The notes beneath the pieces are model-generated. The model was not told where the DNA came from. It did not search any database and saw only the letters and a list, made by a program, of their open reading frames with translations. This document shows positions 8,116 to 16,820 of a stretch of 64,000 bases of DNA, piece after piece; the first letter of the stretch is position 1; each line of letters starts with the position of its first letter. The stretch spans positions 1-64,000 of the forward strand of contig UBXM01000045.1 of assembly GCA_900469445.1 (NCBI GenBank), in the 5' to 3' direction. Made by a program: the position numbers and the translations under genes. The stretch is from Hyphomicrobiales bacterium (GTDB lineage: Bacteria; Pseudomonadota; Alphaproteobacteria; Rhizobiales; Rhizobiaceae).

Positions 8116-10416
8116 ATGGCCGCCGACATCCAGAAACTCAGCCTTGCGATTGCTGCCGAGATCAACGCCCGCCCGGATCAGGCCAAGGCTGCCATCGGCC
8201 TGCTGGATGAGGGGGCAACCGTTCCGTTCATCGCGCGCTACCGTAAGGAAGTGACCGGAGGCCTCGACGATACGCAGCTGCGCAACCTGGCCGAACGCCT
8301 CGTTTATCTGCGCGAGCTCGAAGCCCGCCGCACGTCGATCGTCGACAGCATCAACACCCAGGGCAAGATGACCGACGAACTGGCGGCCAAGCTTGCCGGT
8401 GCCGCCACCAAGGCCGAACTCGAAGACCTTTATCTTCCCTACAAGCCGAAGCGCCGCACCCGTGCCGAGATCGCGCGCGAACGTGGCCTCGGACCGCTGG
8501 CCGAAGCGATCTGGGCCGACCGGACTGCTGATCCGGCAAAGCTGGCTGAGGCCTATATTCAGGGCGAAGTGACCGACGTGAAGACGGCGCTGGATGGCGC
8601 GCGCGATATCGTCGCCGAAACCATCTCTGAAAATGCCGATCTTCTCGGCCGCCTGCGCCAGCATATGCGCGACGGTGCCGTGCTCCGCGCCAAGGTGGTA
8701 GACGGCAAGCAGGAAGCCGGCGCCAAGTTCGCCGACTATTTCGATCATTCCGAACGCTGGGCGACCGTTCCCGGCCACCGTGCTCTCGCCATGCTGCGTG
8801 GCTGGAACGAGGAAATGCTGACGCTGACGATCGATGTCGATGCTGACGATACGTCTCCGGTAAAGCCGTCGCAGCGCATCATCGCCGCGGCTTTCGAAAT
8901 CCGTGGCGTCGGCAAAGGCGATTTGTGGCTGATGGAAGCCGCCGGCTGGACCTGGCGCGTAAAACTCTCCGTTTCGCTGTCGCTCGACCTGATGCGGGAA
9001 ATGCGTGAGCGCTCCGAAGAGGATGCCATCCACGTCTTCGCCCGCAATCTGAAGGACCTGCTGCTTGCAGCCCCGGCCGGTTCGCGCGCCACGATGGGTC
9101 TCGACCCGGGCATCCGCACCGGCGTCAAGGTTGCGATCGTCGATGCCACCGGCAAGCTGATCGATACCTCGACCGTCTATCCTTTCCCGCCGAGGAACGA
9201 CCTGCGCGGCACTCAAGGTGAACTTGCCTCGCTGATCCGCAAGCACAATGTCGAGCTGATCGCCATCGGCAACGGCACCGGCAGCCGCGAGACGGAAAAG
9301 CTGGTGGCCGACATGCTGTCGTCCCTACCGGGCGCCAAGCCGACCAAGGTCATCGTGTCGGAAGCCGGTGCCTCTGTCTATTCCGCATCGGAAACGGCCG
9401 CTGCCGAATTCCCTGGGCTGGACGTGTCGTTGCGCGGTGCCGTCTCCATCGCCCGCCGCCTGCAGGATCCGCTGGCGGAACTGGTCAAGATCGAACCCAA
9501 GGCGATCGGCGTCGGCCAGTACCAGCACGATGTCGATCAGGGCAAGCTCGCCCGCTCGCTTGATGCTGTCGTTGAAGATGCGGTGAATGCCGTCGGTGTC
9601 GATCTCAACATGGCTTCCGCGCCGCTGCTTGCGCGCGTTTCCGGTCTGTCGCGCTCGATCGCCGAAGCGATCGTCGCCCATCGCGACGCCAATGGCGCCT
9701 TCGCCAGCCGCAAGGATCTGCTGAAGGTTGCCCGCCTCGGCAACCGCACTTTCGAACAGGCGGCAGGCTTCCTGCGCATCCCGAACGGCAAGGAACCGCT
9801 CGATGCCTCCTCCGTCCACCCGGAAGCCTATGGCGTGGCGAAGAAGATCGTTGCCGCCTGCGGTCGTGATCTGCGCACCCTGATGGGCGACAGCGCGGCG
9901 CTGAAATCCGTCGATCCGCGTCAGTTCATCGACGAACAGTTCGGTCTGCCCACCGTCAAGGACATCATTGCCGAACTGGAAAAGCCAGGCCGCGATCCGC
10001 GCCCGAGCTTCAAGACGGCGACCTTCGCCGATGGCATCGACGAGATCACCGACCTGAAACCTGGCATGCTGCTGGAAGGCACTGTCACCAACGTCGCGGC
10101 TTTCGGCGCTTTCGTCGATATCGGCGTGCACCAGGACGGGCTTGTTCACGTTTCGCAACTTGCCGACAAGTTCGTCAAGGACCCGCATGAAGTGGTCAAG
10201 GCCGGCGATGTGGTGAAGGTCCGGGTGGTCGAAGTCGACGTCAAGCGCAAGCGAATTGGCCTGACGATGCGCAAGGATGGGGGCGATTCTGCCCCTCCGC
10301 CGCGCGGTCCGGGCAAAAATGAGCGCCCCGCCAATCAAAAATTCATGAAGACCGAAAAGCCGTCTTCACAGGGCGCATTCGGCGCAGCGCTCGCGGAAGC
10401 TTTAAAAAAGCGCTGA
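8116..10416 (+). CDS. tex: Tex family RNA-binding transcription accessory protein
   Basis: This 766-residue protein has the full Tex layout. It has an N-terminal helical region (IARYRKEVTGGLDDTQLR), a YqgF-like nuclease-fold domain from about residue 326 (MGLDPGIRTGVKVAIVD), helix-hairpin-helix segments and a C-terminal S1 RNA-binding domain at about 648-718 (GAFVDIGVHQDGLVHVSQL). Tex relatives bind RNA and associate with transcription. The start at ATG 8116 gives MAADIQKLS; the five extra upstream residues begin at a non-ATG codon. It is monocistronic, with a strong hairpin after the stop. Confidence 0.96.
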   Translation: MAADIQKLSLAIAAEINARPDQAKAAIGLLDEGATVPFIARYRKEVTGGLDDTQLRNLAERLVYLRELEARRTSIVDSINTQGKMTDELAAKLAGAATKAELEDLYLPYKPKRRTRAEIARERGLGPLAEAIWADRTADPAKLAEAYIQGEVTDVKTALDGARDIVAETISENADLLGRLRQHMRDGAVLRAKVVDGKQEAGAKFADYFDHSERWATVPGHRALAMLRGWNEEMLTLTIDVDADDTSPVKPSQRIIAAAFEIRGVGKGDLWLMEAAGWTWRVKLSVSLSLDLMREMRERSEEDAIHVFARNLKDLLLAAPAGSRATMGLDPGIRTGVKVAIVDATGKLIDTSTVYPFPPRNDLRGTQGELASLIRKHNVELIAIGNGTGSRETEKLVADMLSSLPGAKPTKVIVSEAGASVYSASETAAAEFPGLDVSLRGAVSIARRLQDPLAELVKIEPKAIGVGQYQHDVDQGKLARSLDAVVEDAVNAVGVDLNMASAPLLARVSGLSRSIAEAIVAHRDANGAFASRKDLLKVARLGNRTFEQAAGFLRIPNGKEPLDASSVHPEAYGVAKKIVAACGRDLRTLMGDSAALKSVDPRQFIDEQFGLPTVKDIIAELEKPGRDPRPSFKTATFADGIDEITDLKPGMLLEGTVTNVAAFGAFVDIGVHQDGLVHVSQLADKFVKDPHEVVKAGDVVKVRVVEVDVKRKRIGLTMRKDGGDSAPPPRGPGKNERPANQKFMKTEKPSSQGAFGAALAEALKKR

Positions 10417-10452
10417 ATCCCACAAGCCTTAATCTCATTGCTACCTCTGGAT

Positions 10453-10485
10453 GCGCGCCGTCAAACAACCCGTTTGACGGCGTGC
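10453..10485 (+). terminator. Likely terminator of tex
   Basis: An 11-bp perfect stem (10456-10466 with 10472-10482), extendable by three pairs with one G-T, closes a 5-base loop 39 bases after the tex stop. The following T content is modest (TGTTTC), so efficiency is uncertain. Confidence 0.65.
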
Positions 10486-10556
10486 TGTTTCATGGCATTT
10501 TCATGTCGGGAATGTGCTTGCAGTCCGAAAAATAGACGCTAGATTTCGAAAAATAG

Positions 10557-10569
10557 TAAGGTAACCTTA
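10557..10569. promoter_or_regulatory. Small palindrome in the cfa leader
   Basis: TAAGGT-A-ACCTTA is a perfect 6-bp inverted repeat with a single central base. It lies 19 bases upstream of the cfa start and just before its AGGAGG ribosome-binding site. It could be an operator; no regulator can be named. Confidence 0.4.
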
Positions 10570-10588
10570 GTATTCAGGAGGTGGGTCT

Positions 10589-11845
10589 GTGAACTCGTCC
10601 CTTCACGATCTTCTAAGCAAAATCATCAAGATAGGCACTCTGACGGTCCGCGGCACGGGCGGTGAGCAACGATATGGCGGTGGAGGAGGGCGGTCGGTGA
10701 CGATCCGCTTCACCGACGAGGCGGCCGAAAAGGCGCTTCTGCGTGATCCGCAGCTACAACTTGGCCAGCTCTACATGGACGGCAAGCTGCTGGTAGAGCA
10801 GGGCGACATCTACGAGTTCCTGGCCCTCATCAAGGACAACACGCTTTCGGAAGGCCTGACCTTCGGCATGATCGTTCGTGCTATCGGCCGCATGATAAAG
10901 GCGCAGGTCCGCCACCGTGTTCCGATCAACCACAATCGCAAGAACGTCTCGCATCACTACGATCTCGACGAGAAGCTGTTTTCGCTCTTTCTCGATGACG
11001 ACTGGCAATATTCCTGCGCTTATTTCAACCCGCCCGGCATTTCGCTGGACGAGGCGCAGATCGCCAAGAAGCGTCATATCGTGGCAAAGCTGCTCGCCGA
11101 ACCGGGTCAGAAAGCGCTGGAAATCGGCTCCGGTTGGGGCGGCATGGCGATGTATCTGTCGGAAAGCAGTGGCGTCGATGTGACCGGCATCACGCTATCG
11201 ACCGAGCAGCTGAAGATCTCCCGCGAGCGCGCCGCAAAGCGAGGTCTCGCGAACAGCGTCCGCTTCGAACTGCAGGATTATTATTACCTGCCGCCGACCA
11301 GGAGTTATGACCGCATCGTTTCGGTCGGCATGTTCGAACATGTCGGCCGGCTGAACTACAGGAAGTTCTTCAACAAGGTGAACGACGTGCTCGCCGATGA
11401 CGGCGTCATGGTCCTGCATTCGATCGGCCAGCCCTATCCGGCGATCTACAACAATCCCTGGATCGAGAAATATATCTTTCCGGGTGGCTACATCCCGTCG
11501 CTGGCGGAGGTCATTCCGTCGATCGAAAAGGCGGGCCTGCTCGTCTCCGATGTCGAGATCCTGCCGATGCACTACGCCTATACGCTACGTCACTGGCGCG
11601 AGCGCTTCATGGCCAACAAGGAAAAAGCGAAGGCTCTTTATGATGAGCGGTTCGTGCGCATGTGGGAATTCTATCTCGCCGCCTCCGAAATGGCCTTCAG
11701 CCACGAAGCCTTCCACATCTTCCAGATCCAGATCGTCAAGAAACGCCAGGCCGTGCCGGATAATCGCGACTATATCTATGAACGGGAAGCCGAATTGCGG
11801 GCCTTCGAACAGAGCCGGTTGCCGCTGGATAAGATCGCGGTGTGA
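10589..11845 (+). CDS. cfa: Cyclopropane-fatty-acyl-phospholipid synthase
   Basis: This 418-residue methyltransferase uses S-adenosylmethionine to turn cis-unsaturated acyl chains of membrane phospholipids into cyclopropane rings, a typical stationary-phase or acid adaptation. The SAM motif ALEIGSGWGGMA lies near residue 176 and the CFAS signature MFEHVGRLNY near 248. The C-terminal region with YIFPGGYIPSL is complete. The GTG start at 10589 follows an AGGAGG box at the right distance. The next feature downstream is an intergenic repeat rather than a simple terminator. Confidence 0.94.
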   Translation: MNSSLHDLLSKIIKIGTLTVRGTGGEQRYGGGGGRSVTIRFTDEAAEKALLRDPQLQLGQLYMDGKLLVEQGDIYEFLALIKDNTLSEGLTFGMIVRAIGRMIKAQVRHRVPINHNRKNVSHHYDLDEKLFSLFLDDDWQYSCAYFNPPGISLDEAQIAKKRHIVAKLLAEPGQKALEIGSGWGGMAMYLSESSGVDVTGITLSTEQLKISRERAAKRGLANSVRFELQDYYYLPPTRSYDRIVSVGMFEHVGRLNYRKFFNKVNDVLADDGVMVLHSIGQPYPAIYNNPWIEKYIFPGGYIPSLAEVIPSIEKAGLLVSDVEILPMHYAYTLRHWRERFMANKEKAKALYDERFVRMWEFYLAASEMAFSHEAFHIFQIQIVKKRQAVPDNRDYIYEREAELRAFEQSRLPLDKIAV

Positions 11846-11869
11846 TGCAGCTGCTGCTTGAAGCAAAGA

Positions 11870-11995
11870 CCCCTCCCAACCCTCCCCACAAGGGGGAGGG
11901 CTTAACCCGGCCGACCCTCCGGTGAGAAATCGGCAAGAGGCCGCCACGGGTCTTCTCCCCCCTTGTGGGGGAGATGGCCGGCAGGCCAGAGGGGG
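11870..11995. repeat. Palindromic intergenic repeat, copy 1
   Basis: A 126-base element starts CCCCTCCCAACC and ends GGCCAGAGGGGG. Its outer ends are inverted to each other. Each half contains a C-run/ACAA/G-run palindrome (11881-11900 and about 11955-11974). The left 39 bases are identical to copy 2 at 24958, and the right 40 bases match it except for one extra C. The middle 45 bases differ. It fits the class of Rhizobiaceae intergenic mosaic elements (RIME-like), but I cannot confirm the subfamily. It lies between cfa and ubiA. Confidence 0.85.
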
Positions 11996-12060
11996 ACTTG
12001 CAGCCGATGATTCTTCCATCTCCTTGACCACCCCAAATCCCCGGCGCTAGAACCTCGGCC

Positions 12061-13014
12061 ATGATGAACAAATCTCCCGATTTCGGCGCCCGCGTGGCTG
12101 ATGCGCCTTCCGACAATTTTGTCTATCGCGTGCTGCCGCGATCGCTCTGGGGATATTCCCAGCTTGCCCGTTGGGATCGACCGATCGGCTGGCAGCTTCT
12201 GATGTGGCCCTGCTTCTGGTCCATCGCACTTGCGGCGGGTGTCGCGCCGGATGATCTCGAGCCGTCGTTCGGCACGGTCATATTCTATCTTTTCCTGATG
12301 TTCGCCGGTTCGGTCGCCATGCGTGGCGCCGGCTGTACCTATAACGATCTTGTCGACCACGACATCGACATGGAAGTGGCGCGCACCCGCTCGCGGCCTT
12401 TGCCGTCGGGCCGCGTGTCCCGTTTCGGTGCCAAGCTGTTCATCGTCCTTCAGGCGCTGGTAGGTCTACTTGTCCTCATCCAGTTCAACGGTTTTGCGAT
12501 CGTGCTCGGCATCGCCTCGCTTGCCGTCGTCGCCATCTATCCCTTCGCCAAACGCTTCACCGACTGGCCGCAGTTTTTCCTGGGCCTTGCCTTTTCCTGG
12601 GGCGCGCTGATGGGCTGGGCGGCGATTTTCGGATCGCTCTCCTGGGCACCTGTGTTTCTCTATATCGGTGCCGTTGCATGGACGATCGGTTACGACACGA
12701 TCTACGCCTATCAGGATATCGAGGATGACGAGCTGATCGGTGTGCGCTCCACGGCGCGGCGGTTCGGCGAAAACGCCAAACCCTGCCTTGTCGGCCTTTA
12801 CGGCGTGACGCTGCTATTTCTGTTTCTGTCTTTCATCGCGGCCGGAGCAGGTTTCTTTGCCTATCTCGGGCTGATCACCATGGCCGTCATGCTGGGCTGG
12901 CAGATCCTCGTTCTGGATATCCGCAACCCCGTCCAGTGCCGGGAACTGTTTGTCTCCAACAATCGCGTCGGCGCAATCCTGTTCGCCGGTCTTGTTCTCT
13001 CGCTCATCTTCTGA
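12061..13014 (+). CDS. ubiA: 4-hydroxybenzoate polyprenyltransferase
   Basis: This 317-residue integral membrane enzyme attaches the polyprenyl tail to 4-hydroxybenzoate in ubiquinone synthesis. The two Asp-rich motifs that bind the Mg-diphosphate are present: NDLVDHDID near residue 94 and YAYQDIEDDE near 214-222. About eight hydrophobic helices follow each other. Two ATGs stand in tandem at 12061 and 12064. Copy 1 of the repeat lies just upstream, so the promoter must be within or before it. Confidence 0.95.
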   Translation: MMNKSPDFGARVADAPSDNFVYRVLPRSLWGYSQLARWDRPIGWQLLMWPCFWSIALAAGVAPDDLEPSFGTVIFYLFLMFAGSVAMRGAGCTYNDLVDHDIDMEVARTRSRPLPSGRVSRFGAKLFIVLQALVGLLVLIQFNGFAIVLGIASLAVVAIYPFAKRFTDWPQFFLGLAFSWGALMGWAAIFGSLSWAPVFLYIGAVAWTIGYDTIYAYQDIEDDELIGVRSTARRFGENAKPCLVGLYGVTLLFLFLSFIAAGAGFFAYLGLITMAVMLGWQILVLDIRNPVQCRELFVSNNRVGAILFAGLVLSLIF

Positions 13015-13037
13015 TCCAGCGAAAATCCAAAACGAAA

Positions 13038-13065
13038 GAAGCCCGGCTCGTTAAAGCCGGGCTTC
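13038..13065. terminator. Bidirectional terminator between ubiA and the DUF6101 gene
   Basis: A perfect 11-bp stem (13038-13048 with 13055-13065) has a 6-base loop. On the minus strand it is followed by TTTCGTTTT, so it mainly ends the DUF6101 transcript. It probably also serves ubiA. Confidence 0.8.
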
Positions 13066-13096
13066 GTGCAGCGCCGTGCAGCTTTAGGGGACAGTC

Positions 13097-13663
13097 TTAC
13101 CGGCGCGCAATGATTTCCCGGCCTTCGATCTTCATCGCGACGCCGAGCGCACCGGTGGTGCGGCGAACGAGGAAACGGGGCCGTCTTGCGGCGAAATAGG
13201 AGTGGCGGCGGCGCTGCTTCGTGCCGTGGTCGCGCACATCGCCGATATGGTTTTCGAGCGGCCGGGCAATGCCGTCGGCTTCGACCATCAGCATCGGAAT
13301 GCGGAAGGCTTCCGACCAGCTGCGCCAGTCGGCGGCGATGTCGCACAGGTCATGAGCGACGAGAAGCGGGATGCACAGATCCGGATCGTCGTGGTGAAGT
13401 TCGAGCGTGACGGTGACCTCGCCATCGCCATGATCGATCGCGCGGGCGGCGACACCCTTGAAGGCGCGGGCCGGCAGGGCGAAGGACAGCGGCAGGCCGC
13501 TACCTGGAAGGATCTTGCGCAGCACTGCGCCGCGCTCGTCGATGGTGATCGTGACATCTCCTGAGGTCTCGCGCAGCGCAAAAGTGATTTGCTGCGGAAA
13601 ACGAGACGGATCGAGCCTCAATGTCGACCCTGCCCATTCGGGCTTCAGAACGGTTTTGCTCAT
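13097..13663 (-). CDS. DUF6101 family protein
   Basis: This 188-residue protein is of the rhizobial DUF6101 type, with no known function. It has no signal peptide. The first 110 residues are rich in beta strands (TLRLDPSRFPQQITFALRE), and the C-terminal third is strongly basic (TKQRRRHSYFAARRPRFLVRR), which could bind nucleic acid or membrane. It stands alone on the minus strand after a 305-base gap from the ModE-like gene. Confidence 0.8.
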   Translation of the reverse strand: MSKTVLKPEWAGSTLRLDPSRFPQQITFALRETSGDVTITIDERGAVLRKILPGSGLPLSFALPARAFKGVAARAIDHGDGEVTVTLELHHDDPDLCIPLLVAHDLCDIAADWRSWSEAFRIPMLMVEADGIARPLENHIGDVRDHGTKQRRRHSYFAARRPRFLVRRTTGALGVAMKIEGREIIARR

Positions 13664-13968
13664 CGCTTAATGCTACCCTTGTTTTACCTGAGAGCCGTTT
13701 CCGGTTTCCCATCGGGACTTTTGTCCTCTGATGGGCTCACAATAGGCGGCGGGCTTACGAGAACCCCTTAAAAATCGCGGTTAAGGAAAGTTTGCCTTGG
13801 TGGATGGTTACCGAATGGCGCAACTATCGCGGTTTCCGAAGAGTGAATGCGCAGCCGTGCATCGAAGTCGTATCGCGACGGGACACGTTGTTGCAGTTGG
13901 GGTTTTAGGCCTGTGGAAAAGCCGGGTGACGGCTAGAGCGGCCAGTCGTGACGACGGTGGGAGAGACG
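13664..13968. other. Intergenic region; possible small RNA on the plus strand
   Basis: This 305-base gap must hold the promoter of the leftward DUF6101 gene. On the plus strand it contains a stable hairpin at 13708-13735 (CCCATC/GATGGG with GGAC/GTCC inside). It ends in a rho-independent terminator at 13950-13986 that serves no annotated gene. No ORF here looks real and I see no clear promoter box. A small RNA is the simplest reading, but it is unproven. Confidence 0.4.
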
Positions 13969-13986
13969 TCAGCCGTCGTCTTTTTT
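13950..13986 (+). terminator. Orphan plus-strand terminator
   Basis: GACGACGG at 13950-13957 pairs with CCGTCGTC at 13973-13980, followed directly by T6. There is no plus-strand gene upstream after the ubiA terminator at 13038. It overlaps the 3' end of the leftward ModE-like gene and lacks a T-run on that strand. Confidence 0.65.
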
Positions 13987-14349
13987 GTCGAAGGGTGCAA
14001 AAGCTGCGTCGATATTGGACGACATCCACTGCAGGTCTGCATCGGCGGCTTTCAGCATGGTGGCCTCCATCCGGCGATACCGCGAGAGGAGTTCCGCGCC
14101 GAATTCGGTCAAGCCGGCGCCGCCGCCGCTTTTGCCGCCGTGACGGGTGGCGATCGATGGTTCGCGGAACATCCGGTTGATCTCGTCCGCCAGAAGCCAT
14201 GCGCGTCGGTAGGACATGCCGATCGAGGCGCCGGCGGCGCGGATCGATCCATGTTCCTCGATCAGTTCGAGCAGTTGCGCCTTTCCGGGCCCGAGCCTGA
14301 CGCCGATATCGAAATCGATGCGGATCGTGGTTTTCCGGATATGGCTCAT
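13969..14349 (-). CDS. Short ModE-like winged-helix regulator
   Basis: This 126-residue protein contains only the N-terminal winged helix of ModE-type (LysR-HTH-like) regulators. Visible pieces are GPGKAQLLELIEEHGSIRAAG and SYRRAWLLADEINRMF. The molybdate-binding TOBE/MOP domains of full ModE are absent, as in several rhizobial short homologues. It may therefore act as a DNA-binding protein with a different input. Its ATG overlaps the stop of the FAD oxidase (ATGA), so the two are translationally coupled. Confidence 0.85.
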   Translation of the reverse strand: MSHIRKTTIRIDFDIGVRLGPGKAQLLELIEEHGSIRAAGASIGMSYRRAWLLADEINRMFREPSIATRHGGKSGGGAGLTEFGAELLSRYRRMEATMLKAADADLQWMSSNIDAAFAPFDKKDDG

Positions 14350-15791
14350 GGGGCGATGACCACCTTGCCTGGGTTCATGATGCCGGCCGGATCGAAGGAT
14401 TTCTTGATCCGGGCCATCAGCTCCATCTCGATCGGCGAGCGGACATGCGCAAGTTCGTCCCGCTTCAGCTGGCCTATGCCGTGCTCGGCCGAGATCGAGC
14501 CGCCCGCATCGAGCACGATCGCATGGACGATCGCGTTGATCTCGCGCCAGCGGTCGAGGAAGGCCTGTTTGTCGGCCCCGACCGGCTGGGAGATGTTGTA
14601 GTGGATATTGCCGTCGCCCATATGGCCGAAGGCGCAGACGCGTGCGCCGGGCATGGCGGCCAGCACAGCCTTTTCGGCCTCGGCCATGAATTGCGGAATC
14701 TTCGACACCGGCACCGAAACATCGTGCTTGATCGAGCCGCCTTCCGGTTTTTGCGCGCCCGACATGCTTTCGCGCATCGTCCAGAGCGCCTTCTGCTGCG
14801 CGACCGACGTGGCAATCACCGCATCGCGGACGAGACCGTCCTCAAACCCCTGTTCCAGCAGTGAATGAACCATCACCTCGGCGGTCTGGGCGGAATCCGA
14901 GGTCGAAATATCGATCAGCACATACCAGGGATGCGGTTGCGACAGCGGATCGCGCACGCCCTCGATATGGCGCGTGGTAAACTCGATGCCGATCCGCGGC
15001 ATCAGTTCGAAACCGGTCAGCGCAGAACCGCAAAGCGTCGACGCCTTGTCGAACAGGGCAAGCGCGTCTTCCGTCGAAGCAACGCCGGCAAATGCCACCT
15101 GATGACCGACCGGACGGGGAAAGAGTTTCAGCACCGCACCGGTAATAATCCCGAGCGTGCCTTCCGCACCGATGAACAGGTCGCGCAGGTCGTAACCGGT
15201 ATTGTCCTTCTTCAGTCGCCGCAACCCGTCCCAGATCTCGCCGGTCGGCAGCACGACTTCGAGCCCGAGGCAGAGCTGGCGCATATTGCCATAGGCAAGC
15301 ACCGCAGTACCGCCGGCATTGGTGGAGAGATTGCCGCCGATCCGGCAGGAGCCTTCCGAGCCGAGTGAGAGCGGAAACAGCCGGTTGACCTCTTCGGCGG
15401 CTTTCTGCACATCGGCAAGGATCGCGCCGCCATCGGCCACCAGCACATTCGCTATCGGATCGACGTCCCGGATACGGTTCATCCGGGCAAGCGAGACGAT
15501 GACATCGCTCGCCCCGGCGCGCGGTGTCTGCCCGCCGACAAGCCCGGTATTGCCGGTCTGCGGAACGATCGCCGTGCCGGTTTCGCTGGCAAGTTTCAGG
15601 ATGGCCGAAACTTCCTGCGTCGATGCAGGTTTCAAAAGCATCGGAGAGCTGCCTTTATAAAGGCCGCGATCCTCCACCAGATGCGGGGCAAGGTCTGCCG
15701 CATCGCGGATCACATGGGCGTCTCCGACGATGGCGGCAAAACGGTCGATCAGTTCAGGCGCCATCTCCAACCCTGCCTTCGCGCTATCCAT
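14346..15791 (-). CDS. FAD-binding oxidase/dehydrogenase (GlcD / D-2-hydroxyglutarate dehydrogenase type)
   Basis: This 481-residue flavoenzyme has an N-terminal PCMH-type FAD domain (PQTGNTGLVGGQTP, SLGSEGSCRIGGNLSTNAGG) and a C-terminal substrate domain ending SAEHGIGQLKRDEL with the usual EHG motif. Such enzymes oxidise D-2-hydroxy acids such as D-lactate, glycolate or D-2-hydroxyglutarate and pass electrons to a quinone or flavoprotein. The substrate cannot be chosen from the sequence alone. A GGAGA box precedes ATG 15791. It lies two bases after the stop of the Sua5-type gene. Confidence 0.88.
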   Translation of the reverse strand: MDSAKAGLEMAPELIDRFAAIVGDAHVIRDAADLAPHLVEDRGLYKGSSPMLLKPASTQEVSAILKLASETGTAIVPQTGNTGLVGGQTPRAGASDVIVSLARMNRIRDVDPIANVLVADGGAILADVQKAAEEVNRLFPLSLGSEGSCRIGGNLSTNAGGTAVLAYGNMRQLCLGLEVVLPTGEIWDGLRRLKKDNTGYDLRDLFIGAEGTLGIITGAVLKLFPRPVGHQVAFAGVASTEDALALFDKASTLCGSALTGFELMPRIGIEFTTRHIEGVRDPLSQPHPWYVLIDISTSDSAQTAEVMVHSLLEQGFEDGLVRDAVIATSVAQQKALWTMRESMSGAQKPEGGSIKHDVSVPVSKIPQFMAEAEKAVLAAMPGARVCAFGHMGDGNIHYNISQPVGADKQAFLDRWREINAIVHAIVLDAGGSISAEHGIGQLKRDELAHVRSPIEMELMARIKKSFDPAGIMNPGKVVIAP

Positions 15792-15793
15792 GA

Positions 15794-16789
15794 TTACATC
15801 TCTCCATCCCGTGGCGCGGCGGCGCGTGCGAGCCTGTCATTGATCGCCTCGCCCAGTCCCTCGTTCGGGATCGGCGTCACGGCGATTTTGGCAGCCCCGC
15901 TGGCATCGGCGCGTTTCAGGTATTCGAACAGATTTGCCGCCGCCTGTGCAAGGTCGGCCGTCGGGCTGAGGTCGAGATCGATCGCAGCCTTTTCCATGCC
16001 CGTTACCGACACGCCCCCGAAGCGGATCAGCGCTTCGCCGGGCTCGACCGAGGTCGCATTAAGCCGGACAGCGGCGCCCGGAGCATAATGGGAGGCAAGC
16101 ATGCCCGGCGCCTGGATGATGGCGGCGGGGCCGCCGGCGCGCCGTTGCAGGTCACGGCCGGCGGCATCGGCAATCTTCATGGCAGCCAGACCGCCCGGCC
16201 TCAGGAGCAGGATCGCACCGGTCTCTGGATCGACACGCACGATCGTCGACTCGACGCCGATCGGCGAAACGCCGCCGTTGACGATGAGCTGAAGCTTGTC
16301 GCCGAGGTCTTCCATCACATGGCGTGCAGCGGTCGGGCTGATCTTGCCGGATGTGTTGGCGCTTGGTGCCGCAAGCGGCCGGTCGAAGGCGCGGATCAGC
16401 TCATTGGCATAACCGTCCGGGCAGCGAAGGCCGACGGTTTCCAGTCCCGCGGTTGCAAGCGGATGAATGGCGCTGTCTTTTTTCAATGGCAGGACGATGG
16501 TCAGCGGACCCGGCCAGAAGGTCTCGGCCAGCCGCCGCGACACCGGATCGAACACGGCGTAACGCTCGGCCATCTCGATATCGCAGACATGGCAGATGAG
16601 CGGATTGAACTGAGGCCGCCCCTTGGTCTCGTAGATGCGCGAAATGGCGTCCGCCCGCGTCGCATCCGCGGCAAGCCCATAGACCGTCTCGGTCGGGATG
16701 GCGACGGGAAAACCGTCATTCAGGATGCGGCTTGCCTCGCTGATGGCGCGTTGCGGCTCATGGATGATATCGATGATCTCGGCTGTCAT
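15794..16789 (-). CDS. tsaC: L-threonylcarbamoyladenylate synthase, Sua5 type
   Basis: This 331-residue enzyme makes threonylcarbamoyl-AMP from threonine, bicarbonate and ATP for the t6A37 modification of ANN-decoding tRNAs. The YrdC domain fills residues 1 to about 200 (PTETVYGLAADATR, KGRPQFNPLICHV, APSANTSGKISPT). The extra C-terminal Sua5 domain makes this the long form. It heads an apparent operon with the FAD oxidase and the ModE-like gene; the connection to those two is not obvious. Confidence 0.93.
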   Translation of the reverse strand: MTAEIIDIIHEPQRAISEASRILNDGFPVAIPTETVYGLAADATRADAISRIYETKGRPQFNPLICHVCDIEMAERYAVFDPVSRRLAETFWPGPLTIVLPLKKDSAIHPLATAGLETVGLRCPDGYANELIRAFDRPLAAPSANTSGKISPTAARHVMEDLGDKLQLIVNGGVSPIGVESTIVRVDPETGAILLLRPGGLAAMKIADAAGRDLQRRAGGPAAIIQAPGMLASHYAPGAAVRLNATSVEPGEALIRFGGVSVTGMEKAAIDLDLSPTADLAQAAANLFEYLKRADASGAAKIAVTPIPNEGLGEAINDRLARAAAPRDGEM

Positions 16790-16820
16790 GTCGCTGTCAA
16801 TACAGCGGACGGCCTGCTCT

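Noticed and set aside
13797..14200. Short open frames in both orientations near the ModE-like gene
   Set aside because: They have arginine/serine-rich shadow composition, overlap a clear gene or a terminator hairpin, and show no good ribosome-binding site.
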